A stretch of DNA of 64,000 bases, from assembly GCA_963573385.1 (NCBI GenBank), contig CAUYLG010021744.1, positions 1-64,000 of the forward strand. Reading direction: 5' to 3'. Positions within the stretch are counted from its first letter, which is position 1. Every line of letters starts with the position of its first letter. The notes below the pieces were generated by a model, which had not been told where the DNA came from, made no database searches, and saw only the letters and a list, made by a program, of their open reading frames with translations. Shown here in pieces: positions 24,501 to 41,473 of this stretch. The stretch comes from Cacajao melanocephalus (lineage: Eukaryota; Chordata; Mammalia; Primates; Pitheciidae). Made by a program: the position numbers and the translations under genes.

Positions 24501-25419
24501 AAATCATAGTAGAATGCGCAGACATGAAGGCAGGTCAGGTGACAGGAAGGCCAAGAAGGATTGGAGGAGAAACCAGAAATGAGGCCAGATGAAGAAGACA
24601 GAGCAGACAGCATGGTGATGGGACCAGGAAAGGGCATAACAGACGTAGGATGGAGAAGTAGAGAAAGTAAATAAATTGCTCTAGGAAAACAAAAGCAAAA
24701 AGCAGATCTGTGAGCAACCACAGGTCATATTTCCAACATCCTCAGAGAGTAGTAATGAGAAGAGGATCAATTGGGAATTTGATCATGGCTGTTGCTTAGA
24801 CAAGACCATCAGTGAGGGCTGATTCTGGGCCTGATCCTTGAAGGATCTTAACGATTCACCAGCCTCTCTCTGGGCTCCAGTTGCCTGCCATTTGTTCATC
24901 AATTAAATCATTCTTTCAACCTTCTAAAAGGAGAATTTTTATTCCTATTACATTGCAAGGTCCATTTATAAAAAGCCTCATGCAAGGTATCATAGTCATT
25001 ATACTGAGGATGAGACATACTGATATTTTACGTAAATACGTATTCTAAAGCTCAATGTAACTCTCGATGAAAACAGCAGTTAGGCAACACCACAATGCAG
25101 TTAGCTACCAGAATTCAGGAGCAAGAATTGAAACCACTCAATGAAATCTACAAACTTCAGATTATAAATATGTGTTTTAAATATAAATATATAGTATGCC
25201 ATACTTCTTTTCCAAATGAGGTAAATCACTAAACTTAGCTGCAGTAAGTCTGAGGCTAGTTTAGCAATGTGTATAAATAACCATGGTAAGATTACCAAAA
25301 CACTGTTGAAATCTGAGTATTTCTGAGAGCTTTGTCAGCACACCTCCACATGGGTAAGTTGAAATACTTTCTGTTTGTAACATACCTTTCAACTGACAGG
25401 TTAAACTGGTGTATGCTGA
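24501..25419. other. Unassigned intronic sequence
   Basis: I recognise no gene or repeat. Confidence 0.4.
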
Positions 25420-25640
25420 TGCCCACTTCCTGGCATGCCATGCCAGACACCCCCATGTGCATGACCTCATGAGTCTCACAACCATCTACTGTGGTGGGTG
25501 CCACCCCAATCCTACAGATGAGGAGACTGAATGTGGGGGTGGCTCAGGTCACACAGTTGATCATTGGCAGAGCCACGATATGGACCCAGGGCTTTACTCC
25601 ACATCTGACACATTTTGTAAGATAATCAGACTGCCTCCAT
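25420..25640 (-). mobile_element. MIR SINE
   Basis: 'cacaaccatctactgtggtg', 'cctacagatgaggagactga' and 'ctcaggtcacacagttgatc' match antisense MIR. Confidence 0.78.
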
Positions 25641-25768
25641 AGTTCACACCTCTGACCAGAAAATTGCTGACTAGCATCTAGGAGGTAGGATGCTGGAATG
25701 TAAATACCATCTTCTTATTCATCTATGAGCATGTGAAATACACCACAACAAAAATATATATGGTGTAC

Positions 25769-26189
25769 TGTTACAGGTTGATTTGTGTTCCTCCAAAATT
25801 CACATGTGGAAGCCCTAACCCTCAGTAGCACAGAATGCGGCTGTATTTGAAGACAGAGCTTTTAAAAAGGAAATTACATTGTAATTGTATGTTGTAATTA
25901 CATTGTTAGGGTGGGTCCAAATCCAATCTAACTGGCGTCCTTATAAGAAGAGAAGCTGAGAACACACAGAGAGGCATCAGGGTGCATGTGCACAGAGGCA
26001 TGACTTTGTGAAAAGGCAGCAAGAGGGAAACTGTCTACAAACCAAGGAGAGAGGCCTCAGAGGAAACCAACCCTGCTGGCACCTTGATCTTGGACTTTCA
26101 GCCTCTAGAGCTGTGAAAAAACTAATTTATGTTGTTTAAGCCACCCAGTCTGTGGCATTTTGTTATGGCAGCCCTAGCAGACTAATACA
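25769..26189 (+). mobile_element. MLT1 solo LTR (ERVL-MaLR fossil)
   Basis: A complete LTR runs from TGTTACAGGTTG to CTAATACA, with 'caaaattcacatgtggaagc', 'gagaggcctcagaggaaacc', 'ttgatcttggactttcagcc' and 'gtttaagccacccagtctgt'. An internal 11-mer, AATTACATTGT, is repeated at 25872 and 25896. The five-base flanks are not identical. Confidence 0.92.
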
Positions 26190-26460
26190 AATACCTACAA
26201 TGTGCCATGTTCTGTGCTGATGGCTATGAATATTACAGTAAATACGACAGTGTTTCTACTCACAAGAGTTCACAGTCTTGTGGGAGTCACTTGAAAGCAA
26301 ACAGGCAATTAGAATGTAGCATGTTAAGTGCTATAAAAGGGCAAGTGCAGAGCGCTACGGGGAACATGGAAAGACTGTGTGATCTGATATCTGGTATACA
26401 TATGACATAGGGTATCTGGGAAAACATTAAAGGAAGAAACATCTAAGTTGAGATCTAAAG
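26190..26460 (-). mobile_element. L2 3' end, antisense
   Basis: 'acctacaatgtgccatgttc', 'cacaagagttcacagtcttg' and 'ctataaaagggcaagtgcag' follow antisense L2 right up to the MLT1 edge, so the LTR probably landed beside or in it. Confidence 0.6.
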
Positions 26461-26646
26461 AGATTTGTCCACGACACCTGGAAGAGCCTCCAATTTCTAT
26501 CGACCATGTATTTTTTCATTGTTGATCCGAGTTCCCGCAAATTCAGAAAACCTTCCTCTTGTGTCAGTCAAGATTGCCCTGCTAGCATTTTATTTCTATT
26601 TTCATTATTTTTTATAACGATTTATGTCATTAAGAAGAAATTCGTG

Positions 26647-28884
<2,238 letters not shown>

Positions 28885-29060
28885 GAAGGAGAGTGTGTGG
28901 TTGAAAGAACGGTGAGCTGGGAGTCAGGGCATTTGGTCTCTAGTTCCAGTTCTAGCACCTACTACAGCCTCTGTGACTCTGAGCAAGACATAGTCCCTGA
29001 GCTTCTAAAAGATCAGTCTTCTGGTCTCTAAGGAATATTTCACAATATGAACACAGCTCT
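28885..29060 (+). mobile_element. MIR SINE, first of a pair
   Basis: 'ttgaaagaacggtgagctgg', 'cctctgtgactctgagcaag' and 'ggtctctaaggaat' match MIR. Confidence 0.65.
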
Positions 29061-29084
29061 GTGGTTCTCTGCAAATGGCTGGGC

Positions 29085-29280
29085 CAAAGAGTACAAACAG
29101 GGTCATAGAACTGTAGAGGAAAGAGCATTAGCTGGAGTGCTAGAGACCTGTGTCCTAATTCTGGCACTGGTACTCATTAGCTACTTGACCTAAGGAAAGT
29201 CACTCTCTGGAACTCTGGCTTAGAAATCGAGATGAGGCTAGATGATCTTCTCAACTCCACAGTGTCTGTAATTATGCCTA
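29085..29280 (+). mobile_element. MIR SINE, second of a pair
   Basis: 'aaagagcattagctggagtg', 'tcctaattctggcactggta' and 'ctacttgacctaaggaaagt' match MIR in the same orientation. Confidence 0.65.
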
Positions 29281-29568
29281 CTGATAACTGTAAGCATGAA
29301 TGATTTCTTCAAAGGATCCTAAGATCAAGAATCCACAGGACCATGTTGATACATCTTTGGGACAATGGAAGGAACAGTAACGTTTCTACCTGTTTTATAA
29401 TCAGTGTAACTAAGGGCAAATATATCAAACTATTTGCTCAAAGTTCAGAGACGCACAATTAGGTGTGCCTACTTCCAACCTGTGCTATGGATGAGACATT
29501 AGTCCAGGATACTAAGTTCAAACCACAAAGCTTTTATAAGTGATGCCAGAAAACCACTGTTTTCTATG
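29281..29568. other. Mostly unassigned sequence
   Basis: A weak antisense MIR-like stretch may lie at about 29385-29490. Confidence 0.35.
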
Positions 29569-29581
29569 AAAAGATTAAGTA

Positions 29582-29895
29582 GGCCAGGCGCGGTTGCTCA
29601 CGCCTGTAATCAGCACTTTGGGAGGCTGAGGCAGGCGGATCACAAGGTCAAGAGATCGAGACCATCCTGGCCAACATGGTGAAACCCCATCTCTACTAAA
29701 AAATAGAAAAATTAGCTGGGCATGGTGGCATGTGCCTGTAGTCTCAGCTACTTGGGAGGTTGAGGCAGGAGAATCACTTGAACTCAGGAGGCAGAGATCA
29801 CAGTGAGGTGAGATTGTGCCACTGCATCTCAGCCCGGCACCTGGTGACAGAGCAAGACTCTATCTCAAAAAAACAAAAACAAACAAACAAACAAA
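29582..29895 (+). mobile_element. Alu (Y/Sc-like) with clean duplication
   Basis: A full-length Alu starts GGCCAGGCGCGGTTGCTCAC, carries 'gagatcgagaccatcctggc' and ends in a tail of AAAC units. AAAAGATTAAGTA flanks it at 29569-29581 and 29896-29908. It is one of the younger insertions here. Confidence 0.95.
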
Positions 29896-29959
29896 AAAAG
29901 ATTAAGTAGACCTAATAAATTACAAAATTAGATAATTAATTCCATTATCTCATTTCATT

Positions 29960-30247
29960 ATTTATTTATTTTGAGGAAAGGTCTCACTCTCCCAGGCTGG
30001 AGTGCAGTGACACAATCATGGCTCACTGCAGCCTTGACCTCACTCAGGTGATCCTCCCACCTCAGCATCCCAAGTAGCTGGGACCACAGGCACACACCAC
30101 CACACCCAGCTAATTTTTTGTATTTTCTGTAGAGATAGGGTTTTGCCATGTTTGTTGGGCCGGTCTTGAACTCCTAGGCTCAAGTGCTCTTCGTGTCTCA
30201 GCCTCTCAAAGAGCTGGGATTACAAGTGTAAGCCACCACACCCAGTC
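29960..30247 (-). mobile_element. Alu J, full length
   Basis: 'gaggaaaggtctcactctcc', 'ggtcttgaactcctaggctc' and 'taagccaccacacccagtc' match antisense AluJ. It lies 52 bases after the preceding plus-strand Alu. Confidence 0.93.
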
Positions 30248-30721
30248 AATTCCCAATTTTAAATGGGATTATAGAAAATAACACAAAGATTAAACAGAGA
30301 GACAAAACCGTGGCAAAGATGCCACTGGATAGCCCAGGGATGTCTCAGGAGGCAGTTGCAGGGGAGGATGCTGTGCCAATGGTTCCACCTTACCTTACCC
30401 ATAATTACCCAATAAACAACAATCTAAATAAAGAGTGTGTTTGCCATGTAAATACAATTTTAAAACAAGTTTTCTAGCTGCTTCATCACCTCACCTTGCA
30501 CCACGCTGCTGCTATACGGGAGTTCTATATCTGTCAGACATTAGGGGAAACAGCAGTAGAATGGGGTAGCCTCACAACCAACGTTTAGGCTGCTGGCCAC
30601 AAGGTCAAGTGGAGAACACTGATAGGAGAGGAGCGAAAAGAACTGTGATCCTACAAGCTGCTTAACCTCTCTGACATTCAGCTATCTCACTTTTTCTGAA
30701 AAATTTAAAAATAAAAGGGAA
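30248..30721. other. Unassigned sequence between Alus
   Basis: I recognise no gene or repeat. Confidence 0.4.
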
Positions 30722-31834
<1,113 letters not shown>

Positions 31835-32008
31835 TGCCCTGCTGCACATACAGTATACAATTTACTGATTATGTTTTGGTCCTCACCCTTCTAGAATGTG
31901 AGCTCCATGAGGGCAGAAATTAGCTTTGCTTTCTTCTGTTTTGTTGACTGCTGTGTCTACTAAGAATAAGGATTCGATAAATGTTTGTTGAATAAAAATA
32001 ATTTTTGA
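31835..32008 (+). mobile_element. L2 3' end, sense
   Basis: 'tctagaatgtgagctccatg', 'agggcagaaattagctttgc' and 'cgataaatgtttgttgaata' match a well-preserved L2 tail. Confidence 0.85.
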
Positions 32009-32763
32009 ACGCTTTGCAGATATAAATAATAAGAATGATGGAGCCGTGTTTACTACTTCAGCTCAGAGCAGATGGATTAGTGGCCACTGAAATTATCCCC
32101 ATGACATCACAATGTGGTATAAAGGGAGGACAGAGGATCTAACATCAAAGTTGTCCATCTATTGTTTACTTAGCAAGGTACACCCTCTGAGTCTTAACTC
32201 CATCCTCATTCAAAGAGATATGTCATTATCTGCTTCAGAAACAGGACTGTTAAAAATCGCACAAAGGCCCATGTCTTTGAGAGGTTTAAATTTCATGACA
32301 GCACATGAAAAACATACATTTTTATGCATGTATACAGACAAGGAAAACATATAAGCATAAACACAGAGGAAGATGTGTTTGGGAAAAGCTTCAAATAGGA
32401 ACGGAAAGTAAATACTCGCCTCCTAGGACCATGGAATAGTTCTTAAACTCCCACTTCTTAATTTTGTAACATATTTCAGGGTGAAAATGTATAATCAAGT
32501 GATTTTTTTTTGATGGACCATGTTGTAGTTATTTCCTCCTGAATTCATAGGCAAGGATCATGGTAATGGTTCTATAGGGTTTGGCTCTGAAATATACCAT
32601 CAGTCAAGATAAATTTGTGCTGGTCAATATAATCCTAAAAACAATGTTTTCTTTCTAATTTCTATCACTTGTTTTAAACGTATTTTATCTGCTATATTGA
32701 ATGCAAGTACCTTAAATTATTTCTGGAACAAAGTAGAACATAAACCAAATAATTTTTAAAAGT
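32009..32763. other. Unassigned intronic sequence
   Basis: I recognise no gene or repeat. Confidence 0.4.
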
Positions 32764-32775
32764 AGACAGAAACAT

Positions 32776-33067
32776 GCCAGGCATGGTGGCTCACACCTGT
32801 AATCTCAGCACTTTGGGAGGCTGACTTGGGCGAATCACCCTGAGATCAGGAGATCAAAACCAGTCTGGTCAAAAGTGATGAAACCCCATCTCTACTAAAA
32901 ATACAAAAATTAGCTGGGTATGGTGGCAGGAGCCTGTAGTCCCAGTGATCTGGGAGGCTGAGGCAAGAGAATCGCTTGAACCAAGGAAGCAGAGGTTTCA
33001 GCGAGCCAAAATCACACCACTGCATTCTAGCCTAGGTAACAGAGTGAGACTCATCTTTAAAAAAAAA
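32776..33067 (+). mobile_element. Alu S with perfect duplication
   Basis: A full-length Alu is flanked by AGACAGAAACAT at 32764-32775 and 33068-33079. The first G of the consensus is missing. Confidence 0.95.
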
Positions 33068-33079
33068 AGACAGAAACAT

Positions 33080-33949
<870 letters not shown>

Positions 33950-34114
33950 CTTGCACATTTCTTTACACAGGGGTATGGCTTCTCTACATGATCAGAGACA
34001 TCAGAGGTAAGACAGGAACATCAGGCACCACGGTTTCTTAAATAATCCATCACTACACAGTTTGCACAACAAATTGCCCTACTGCTCTTATTCCAGGTTT
34101 TCAAGGCACAGTCA

Positions 34115-34355
34115 TGAACAGATGACGGACTACAGCTGCAGTCACTCAGACCTGGTGTGACTCTGGGTTCTGCCTCTTATTAGCTGGTGACCTGGGGCAT
34201 GTACTTCACTTCTATGACTTTCCATTTTTTCCTCTGTAAGATGGAGATAATATAACTATTGTGTAGAATGTGGGTTGGCTTCAAGACAAAATTTAGAAAG
34301 TGTCCAATTCAGTAGTTGGTACACAAGAATAAATGATCACTGTTGCTGTTACCGT
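34115..34355 (+). mobile_element. MIR SINE
   Basis: 'ctcttattagctggtgacct', 'ttcctctgtaagatggagat' and 'cagtagttggtacacaagaa' match MIR. Confidence 0.78.
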
Positions 34356-36105
34356 TATTTATTAACAGTATCCATGGGCACAACTGCCTGCTATGACACA
34401 GGAAAACGAAAGTGATGAAGGCACATGAGCAGAGAAAATAAACACTGGAAAAGGTCTCCAGGAAATGCTCTGTCAGCAGGAACACTGTCATTGGCTCCCT
34501 ATACTTGAGGGAATCAGATTTCTATCAGGTAACCTAAAGAGGAGTAGGTGGAAATGCATCACCAACTCTCGGCCACTGGGCTCTGCAGCTGTTGCTCCTT
34601 ATCCTAACTAGCTTCAATGTTCATTTTTCTTACATCTTGCTAGTGCAACGTGGACTATGCAGGTGTCCCTATATTCCCATCATCTCCTCCTCTGATATCT
34701 CTCCCCAACGACAGCCTGGCTCGTCCCCAATGTCCCCAGCAAGATACTCCCAACTTCCTCTTGTTTAACCTCTCAATGTGGGCATACAGTGGCTTGAATT
34801 ATCCTAGCAAATTCTGTATTTTCATGGTTTACTAGATAACCTGACTCCTCCTAGAAGTGAGGATATTATTGTGTCTTCATTAAACCAGATACACAGCTCT
34901 GAAACACAGCTTTGATTATTCTAAACCACAGGGTTGTTCTACGTATGAAGGCTATGATTTAGGGCTCCAACCTGGCTCAGATATCAGTTCACATCATCAT
35001 GCTATGTCCCTCCCAGCATGAAGAGATGGTGGCCACAGTAATGGTAGAGGAAAAGAAAGGGTTCAGGTCAGAGGCTAGGAGCAGCATCCTTCCAAAGTCT
35101 GCCATGGCCCTTCACTGTCTGCGGCCTAACCTGAAAAGCTCCTCATATTTCAAGACCCTGGAGGAGTTCTTCATGAAGTAATGATGAGTAGGTTCATCTA
35201 ATCTCTTCTCCTGGTGAATGGAGGACTAGGAGAGGATGAGAGGCACACTGGCCATACCAAGCCCAACATTTCCCAGTCTTAGAATATTACAAATAATATT
35301 TCAATAATTATATATGATTATGACACTTAACAGACTACATAACTAATGAAAAAGTAAACATTTTTGAAAACTTCACCTGTTAATCCATACTGACTATGAG
35401 TCTAATAATTATATTGCACTGAAATGGAGTTTTATATCCCCTTGAGTTTAGGTGTTAATGAATACCTCTTGTTAATTTTACGAAGGCCAGCAGGCAATTG
35501 CTTATTGGGGAGGTTTCAAGGTTTCCAAAATAGATACCTAAGTAGCTATTGTTATTGAAACTCAATGTCACTGAAGATCCAAATAAGTTTCATGTTACCT
35601 TGAAATTGGTGATAGGAACAGAATGTGGAAGAAAGGAAAGCAGCAAAACTCAAGTCAGAAGATCTGGCATATTCCACCAATAAACAGTTACGGCACTTCA
35701 GATAAACCTCATTTTAATCATCTATAACATGAAGGCCAGAGCCAAGGGATCTTTTTCACCTTTACTATTTAATTATCATTGTAAGAGGCAACAAATACCA
35801 ATTAAATCATATACTTCCATGTGGAGTGTGTACAACTGCCACTGACTTTTTTTAAAAGAAAAATTTCAAATGTCTTTAGGGTGTATATTTCCAAAAATTT
35901 AAATTTCCTGAGGGAAAGATATTTTATTTTTAAAAATATGTTAACACATTTTCTCTCTCTAGGCAAAGTATATTTATTTCACTTTTTTAGGATTAAAAAT
36001 AAATCCTAATGATGCCGCTAGGCAGCAATATCCCTGAGAGAAAACCAATTAATTAACAACAAAGACAAATAAAATTTGTCCCTATGCAACTTTCTGCATA
36101 TGGTT
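34356..36105. other. Unassigned intronic sequence
   Basis: I recognise no gene or repeat. Confidence 0.4.
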
Positions 36106-36129
36106 ACACACACACACACACACACACAG
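36106..36129. repeat. (AC)12 microsatellite
   Basis: Twelve uninterrupted AC units. Confidence 0.95.
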
Positions 36130-36409
36130 CACTTATCTGTTTATCCCCTTTAATTAAATTAAGAGTGGGAAGCACATTCAACCATATGCTCCACTGCAGG
36201 TGATGAACAATTAAGAACTCTTCTTCAAAAATAAAGTTGCTCTTGAATTAATTTTAGTAGGTGCATTAAAAAAGAAAACAAAGCAACCATTACAGAGCGT
36301 TTGAAGTTCAGATCTTATTTTGAAGGGACCTGCTCTATTGGAAGAGCCACTGGGGCAAGGAATGGCAGATTCACCCATCCGATGTTGATTCACTAATCAA
36401 ATATCAGAC

Positions 36410-36700
36410 ACTATGATCAAAGACATATGCACATAGAGAAACATTATATGATTCCTACCATGCACAAGCTAGTGATCTAGTGTCAGACTCACATGTAAAC
36501 GAATAATTACAACAATGTCAAGTGTTTTAACATGGAAGAAGCACAAAGCAATATCTGGAATATAAAAGAGGAAATGCTTAACTCTAACCAGAGAGGTTGG
36601 AGAGCTTTATGGAAAAAATGACATGTGTGCTAGGTCTTGACAGACGACAAGTTTATCATGGAAGCAGCATGTACAAAGGCACAGAAGTAAAGGAAGGAAA
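36410..36700 (-). mobile_element. L2 3' end, antisense
   Basis: 'gtaaacgaataattacaaca', 'tagagagctt'-like wording near 36600 and 'agcatgtacaaaggcacaga' follow antisense L2 from tail into ORF end. Confidence 0.6.
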
Positions 36701-36779
36701 GAAAAGGAAGAAGAAGAAAAGGAGGAGGGATAGACTATAAATTCAAAATAGTATTTTCCAATCTGATATGTATAAACTA

Positions 36780-37310
36780 GGATCTTATTTCAGTTGTCAT
36801 GTTCCTAATTGCTTGTGAGGTTAAGTATATTTTAATATACTCATTCACCATTTCTTATAAGCAAATTGACTATCTCATTTGCTCATTTTTTTCCTCCTGG
36901 GTAGTTTGCCTTTCCTTTACTAATTTATATGATTTCTTTACAAATGTTGGATGCTAATTCTTTGTCAGTCATAAGATCTACAAATATCTTCTCCCAGCTT
37001 TTCTTCTTAGTTTGTTAAATGATAGCATCTGTCATAGTCAAATGCTTTTCCTTTAATTTTAATTTTATATTATTTTAATATAGACAAATTCACCAATAAT
37101 CTTATGTTTTGTGCCTTTAAGAAACCCTTTCCTAATCCTTCTATATTTTCTTCTAAAAGCTGTAAGTTTTCCTTTTGACATTTCAGTTCAAAATCTACCT
37201 GAAATAGAGTTTTGTGCATGGCATAAGGTACATCCAATATTTTTCCCCACATGGATAACTAATTGTTCTAGCATCATTCATCAAACAATTTATCCTCTCC
37301 CATTACAAAT
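36780..37310 (-). mobile_element. Old L1 ORF2 fragment, antisense
   Basis: 'gcctttcctttactaattta', 'gatgctaattctttgtcagt' and 'ttttccccacatggataact' match the L1 ORF2 reverse complement, including the stretch usually read as 'ccagttttcccagcacc', strongly diverged. Confidence 0.65.
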
Positions 37311-37720
37311 AATGAGAGCTGTTATAGGTAACATAATGTCAGCTATCACAGGTAGGATGCCCTGGAAAACAGATTCTGAAAAGAAATTCCATGCAGAAGG
37401 TTTAGTGGAGAGTACTCTTTGGAGCAATACCTATAGGAAAGTGAGTGAAGCAGGATTAGAGAAGATGCAATTTTGATAGAGGCCTCAGGTGATAATGTAG
37501 GGAGCACTGAAGCTGGTATGGCCCTTCAGAGCTGTCCTACACAAGGCAATGGTGCTGAGCTTCCATACTCTCACACACAGATAAGTCATTGGCCAGGCCT
37601 ATGCTTGAGGAGAAGGTGTAAGGTTGGTAGAAGTAGCTCCCATTTGCAAAGGGCAGTTCCTGGGGAGGTACTCAGCTGTAACCTTTGGCTGGCAATGCTC
37701 CCAGCAGGAGAGAGAACAGA
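37311..37720. repeat. Repeat-like sequence, family uncertain
   Basis: 'ctggaaaacagattctgaaa', 'tccatgcagaaggtttagtg' and 'ggagagtactctttggagca' resemble a dispersed consensus of an old L1 3' UTR type. I cannot name it securely. Confidence 0.35.
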
Positions 37721-39184
37721 GTGTTAGTCTTGCAAGGCGGATCTGCATGGCACACACAGCATACACTACACCACCTTGTTCATGTATCACTATGACATTG
37801 TGATACATGGACTACTCTATTTAATAGAATTCTTTTTCCCATGAAATAATTTCTAAATATGTTTCCATCCTGGTCACCAAGTAATCTAATTTGTCAATAA
37901 TGCCCCTTCAAATATGTACATATAACTATACCAATAACTCCAGATTCATCAGACTATATAGAGTACAGTAGCACATTTTTTCTGTTTATATGAATATCTA
38001 TTACTAATGTAGCCTGACTTCTTGTTTGCAACAGCTACACATTACCCAACTGGCTCAAAATCAATATGTTGTCAGCTAAAACTGAAACTGAGGTCTCTGA
38101 TGTCCTTTACCTGTAAGTGGATAGTTTAATCTCAATGCATGATGTTTCCATTATCCTCTTGAGTTTAATCTTCTTCCATTTAGTTTAGGAAAATTTAACA
38201 AGCTTTGACTCTGTCACTTAACACCTCTCGCTGTTTCATTTTTTCTCTCAATTTGATAAAGGATGCCAAAAAAGGTTAAAAAAAAAAAAAGATCCCATGA
38301 GATTAGAGAGCAGCAATGAGTCTCATGACATGCCAATGGTACCCTGACTTCTACTTCCACTCTTGGAAACCCATCCCGTAACCCATTCTGTAAATATCGT
38401 GGTCTGCTAGGTAATATTAATATCAGGAGCTTTATCATAAAATTAATATAATGACTTATAGTGAGTTTTGTGCATAGCTTTTGGAAGTCAATCACATGAC
38501 CTCAACTTATATTTGTATTGTACACAAGTTTTCTAGCAACAATGCTTTCACACAGAAGGCAAACTTCCATGGTGGGCATGAGGCACCCAGCAGGTGAGCC
38601 TTGCAGGACTCCCTGAATCACAGCCTGTAAGAGTTACACGTACCCGCCTGGCCTTCTAGTTCACCAATGTGTTGGGTCATAAAATATACCTTGGTTCGCA
38701 TGTGCTGTCCTTTGATCATGCATAATGCAACACAGTTAATCTGTGACCAGTGAAATACATGAAACATTAAACTGTCTCTGGTTTCTGTTTCAAGTTTGAT
38801 CACTTGACTGCCCCTCAGTAACTGGATTTTATAATAAAGTTAAGTTTCATTTAAAAATGTAAAGCTGGCTGTTCTGGTAAAGTCAATCTTATGTTACAAA
38901 GTAATTCCATTTAAAAGAACAGTTTCTTTGTTCACAAAAGACGGCTTTGCATACCCAAGTTCCATTTAATTATATTCCCATCTTCTGAGTACATTTAGAC
39001 TCCCAAACCTATGCAGAGAAAAATAGTTTCAAGGTTAGTTAAAAACAAAAAAAGTATTTTCCAGCAAAATAGGGTCAGTAGCAGCCTCTAACATCGATAG
39101 TAATCACATATGTCATGAAACCAGTTTCATTGTTTAACACAGGAAAAATGGAGAAAATGTGTCCGACCAGTTTGCAGACCAAGT
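37721..39184. other. Unassigned intronic sequence
   Basis: I recognise no gene or repeat apart from an A run at 38278-38290. Confidence 0.4.
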
Positions 39185-39310
39185 TCTCTCATCATTCATC
39201 CACCTATTATTCATTCACTCAATAGAACACTTACGACTACATGCCATGGGTCAGTTTCAGTAACTGACCCAGCTATACAATGATGAATGTGATAACATTG
39301 CTATCTTTGA
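39185..39310 (-). mobile_element. L2 tail, antisense
   Basis: 'attcattcactcaatagaac' and 'acttacgactacatgccatg' match the antisense L2 tail. Confidence 0.5.
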
Positions 39311-39320
39311 GGAGAGATTT

Positions 39321-39323
<3 letters not shown>

Positions 39324-39361
<38 letters not shown>

Positions 39362-39362
39362 A
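39324..39362. repeat. (AAAT)n microsatellite
   Basis: About nine AAAT units follow the L2 tail directly. Confidence 0.95.
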
Positions 39363-40059
39363 GAGACATCTGTTTCCATTTTTATGTGTTATCACTAGCA
39401 GAAACAGGTTCCAAATGAAGATGGGACACCGAGAACAAAGCAAGGCAAACCTATTTTACTCTGTTGGGTGGCATGTCAGCAGCAGGAATTCCCAATCATC
39501 CTGTCTGGCTACTCCTAAGGGCAATTTGTCGCTTGCAGTCACTGTCTTATCACTGTAAGCTGGAAAGTTGTTTTTAATTAAAGTCAACTACCACAATTTT
39601 CTTAAAATAATCAGTACCTATTAATCTACTATTTATGAAACTGCAAAGTGTGCATCCAAAGTAAAAGATAAGGTCCTATATTAATAACTTGATAAGAGCT
39701 AAAGATAAGCTTCTTATCACACAAGAATCAATGAGTTAATATTACAAAAATACGTGTAAGAGGAAGATAATTGAGGTCCAAAACCTATTGTGTTGATAAA
39801 AATATGATATGGAAATCAGGAGAAACAGAATTACTATTAGTTGCAGAAACTGAGAACACTTTGAAGAGGGGAAAATGTGACTTCACATGGTTCAGAAATG
39901 ATTGGTAGAAAGAAAGGGGATCTTTGTTTTTCTTTGCTTTTGCTCTTTCATCCTTTAAGATTTCACATCGAAATGACATTAGTAGTCAGACATGCCATTC
40001 CAATTCCTTTCTGACTTAATTTAGAAAAATTTAAAACGATTAAATTCAAAGGCTACTTA
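39363..40059. other. Unassigned intronic sequence
   Basis: I recognise no gene or repeat. Confidence 0.4.
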
Positions 40060-40215
40060 GTGAGCCAGTTTGAAGCTAGACACTGTGGGGAGTACCTCAG
40101 AGGTATCCTATATGATCTCTGCCCTCAAGTATTTTTTATTAATGCGAATTAGGTAGAAATCCAGTATTAACCTACACAAAACAATAAGAGATCAATAAAG
40201 ATGCTATATAAGTAC
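40060..40215 (-). mobile_element. L2 tail, antisense
   Basis: 'gaagctagacactgtgggga', 'gatctctgccctcaagtatt' and 'acaataagagatcaataaag' fit the antisense L2 tail. Confidence 0.5.
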
Positions 40216-41463
40216 CTTAAAAAAATTAGAAGCAAATACAGAAGCTTTAATCAAGAGCAAATCAAGAAATTCACATAGAATAAATAACTCATTGTGAGCT
40301 ATTATTTGTAGCATCATTGGAAAATACCAAAAGGAGTGGGTTTTTAAAATCATTTCTGCCCCTATGAACCAGCAGTGATCTGTAATTATAATAAAGCTAA
40401 TTTAAAAAAGTGCTTTATGAAGTATTTTCATTGGTATTATTTCATTTGATTCTCAAAAAACAATGAATTTGACAAAATTCCTTCCAGCAACTGCAATCAC
40501 AGGAGTAATAACAAGCTACAAAATCGGTATTTCACTGATTCTAACAATGTTGATGCTTCCTTCTCCCCCAACCAAGTTCTCCTGAATCATTCTAGAAATC
40601 ATGTGTGCTTGTGGATGTAACTGTTCCTCCTTATCACTGCTTTTATCTCTTGCTCCAGCTACACAAGGTGCCTCTTGATGCTTCCAAAATGGGCACCGGG
40701 GCTGCTGTAGTCAAAGGTACCAAATGCGTTGCCCAAGGCACAACTGCCTACCTCTCCCAATTCTCCTTAGGATAAGACAAAATCTCATTCATTCTACCAC
40801 AAATAAAACCACACTGGATAAAATCTAGTTCATCATACCCTGTCACACCGTGCTTCCATAGCACCTCCAGCAGGGACTCTGCTTCCACAAGTCTGTACAT
40901 TCTGTTATGCAGAACTTGCTTTCAATGTCCTAAAGAAATTTTAGTAACATTACTCTTCAAATTTTCACACTGCTTTTTTTATGGCAGTCCTCTCTCCCTC
41001 TCTCCAGGCACGAGTCCATGGGGCTGGCGCAACAGAAAATCTGGAGAACATGCGTCATGCTGTATTTTCAGTGTTGTCCCTCCCCATGGTAGCCAGTACC
41101 CCTCGGATGTGGCTCAAATTCTTGCTTTCCTCAAGATGAGCTTTGTCCTGTGATGATCATCCCCACACTAAAGCAAAAGACTCTGGACAGGCGTGACTGT
41201 CAAATTATCCAGACATGCCCAGACAGGTCTGAATCCTAGGGAGAATATAGCTGAGGCCCAAGCTGCACACATTATTTACTCTTCACGATTCCTCTGGGCT
41301 CGCCTGGAAACCAGCAGCTTTACTCAGTCACAGGAGCATTTCTGGGCTCTCCCTCTAAATACAAAAGTGAAACTCAAAACTTTAACTAAACTTTAACATT
41401 TTAGAAAACATATGTGAAACCTGAATGAACTGGTTTGTGACTTTATTGTGAAAAAATTGTGTC
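40216..41463. other. Unassigned intronic sequence
   Basis: A weak antisense MIR-like match may lie near 40400-40480. Otherwise nothing is recognised. Confidence 0.4.
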
Positions 41464-41473
41464 ACCATGAATT

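Noticed and set aside
24191..24721. 176-codon minus-strand frame rich in Pro, Ser, Leu and Phe
   Set aside because: It is opposite a purine-rich tract where stops are rare by composition. There is no domain or conservation argument.
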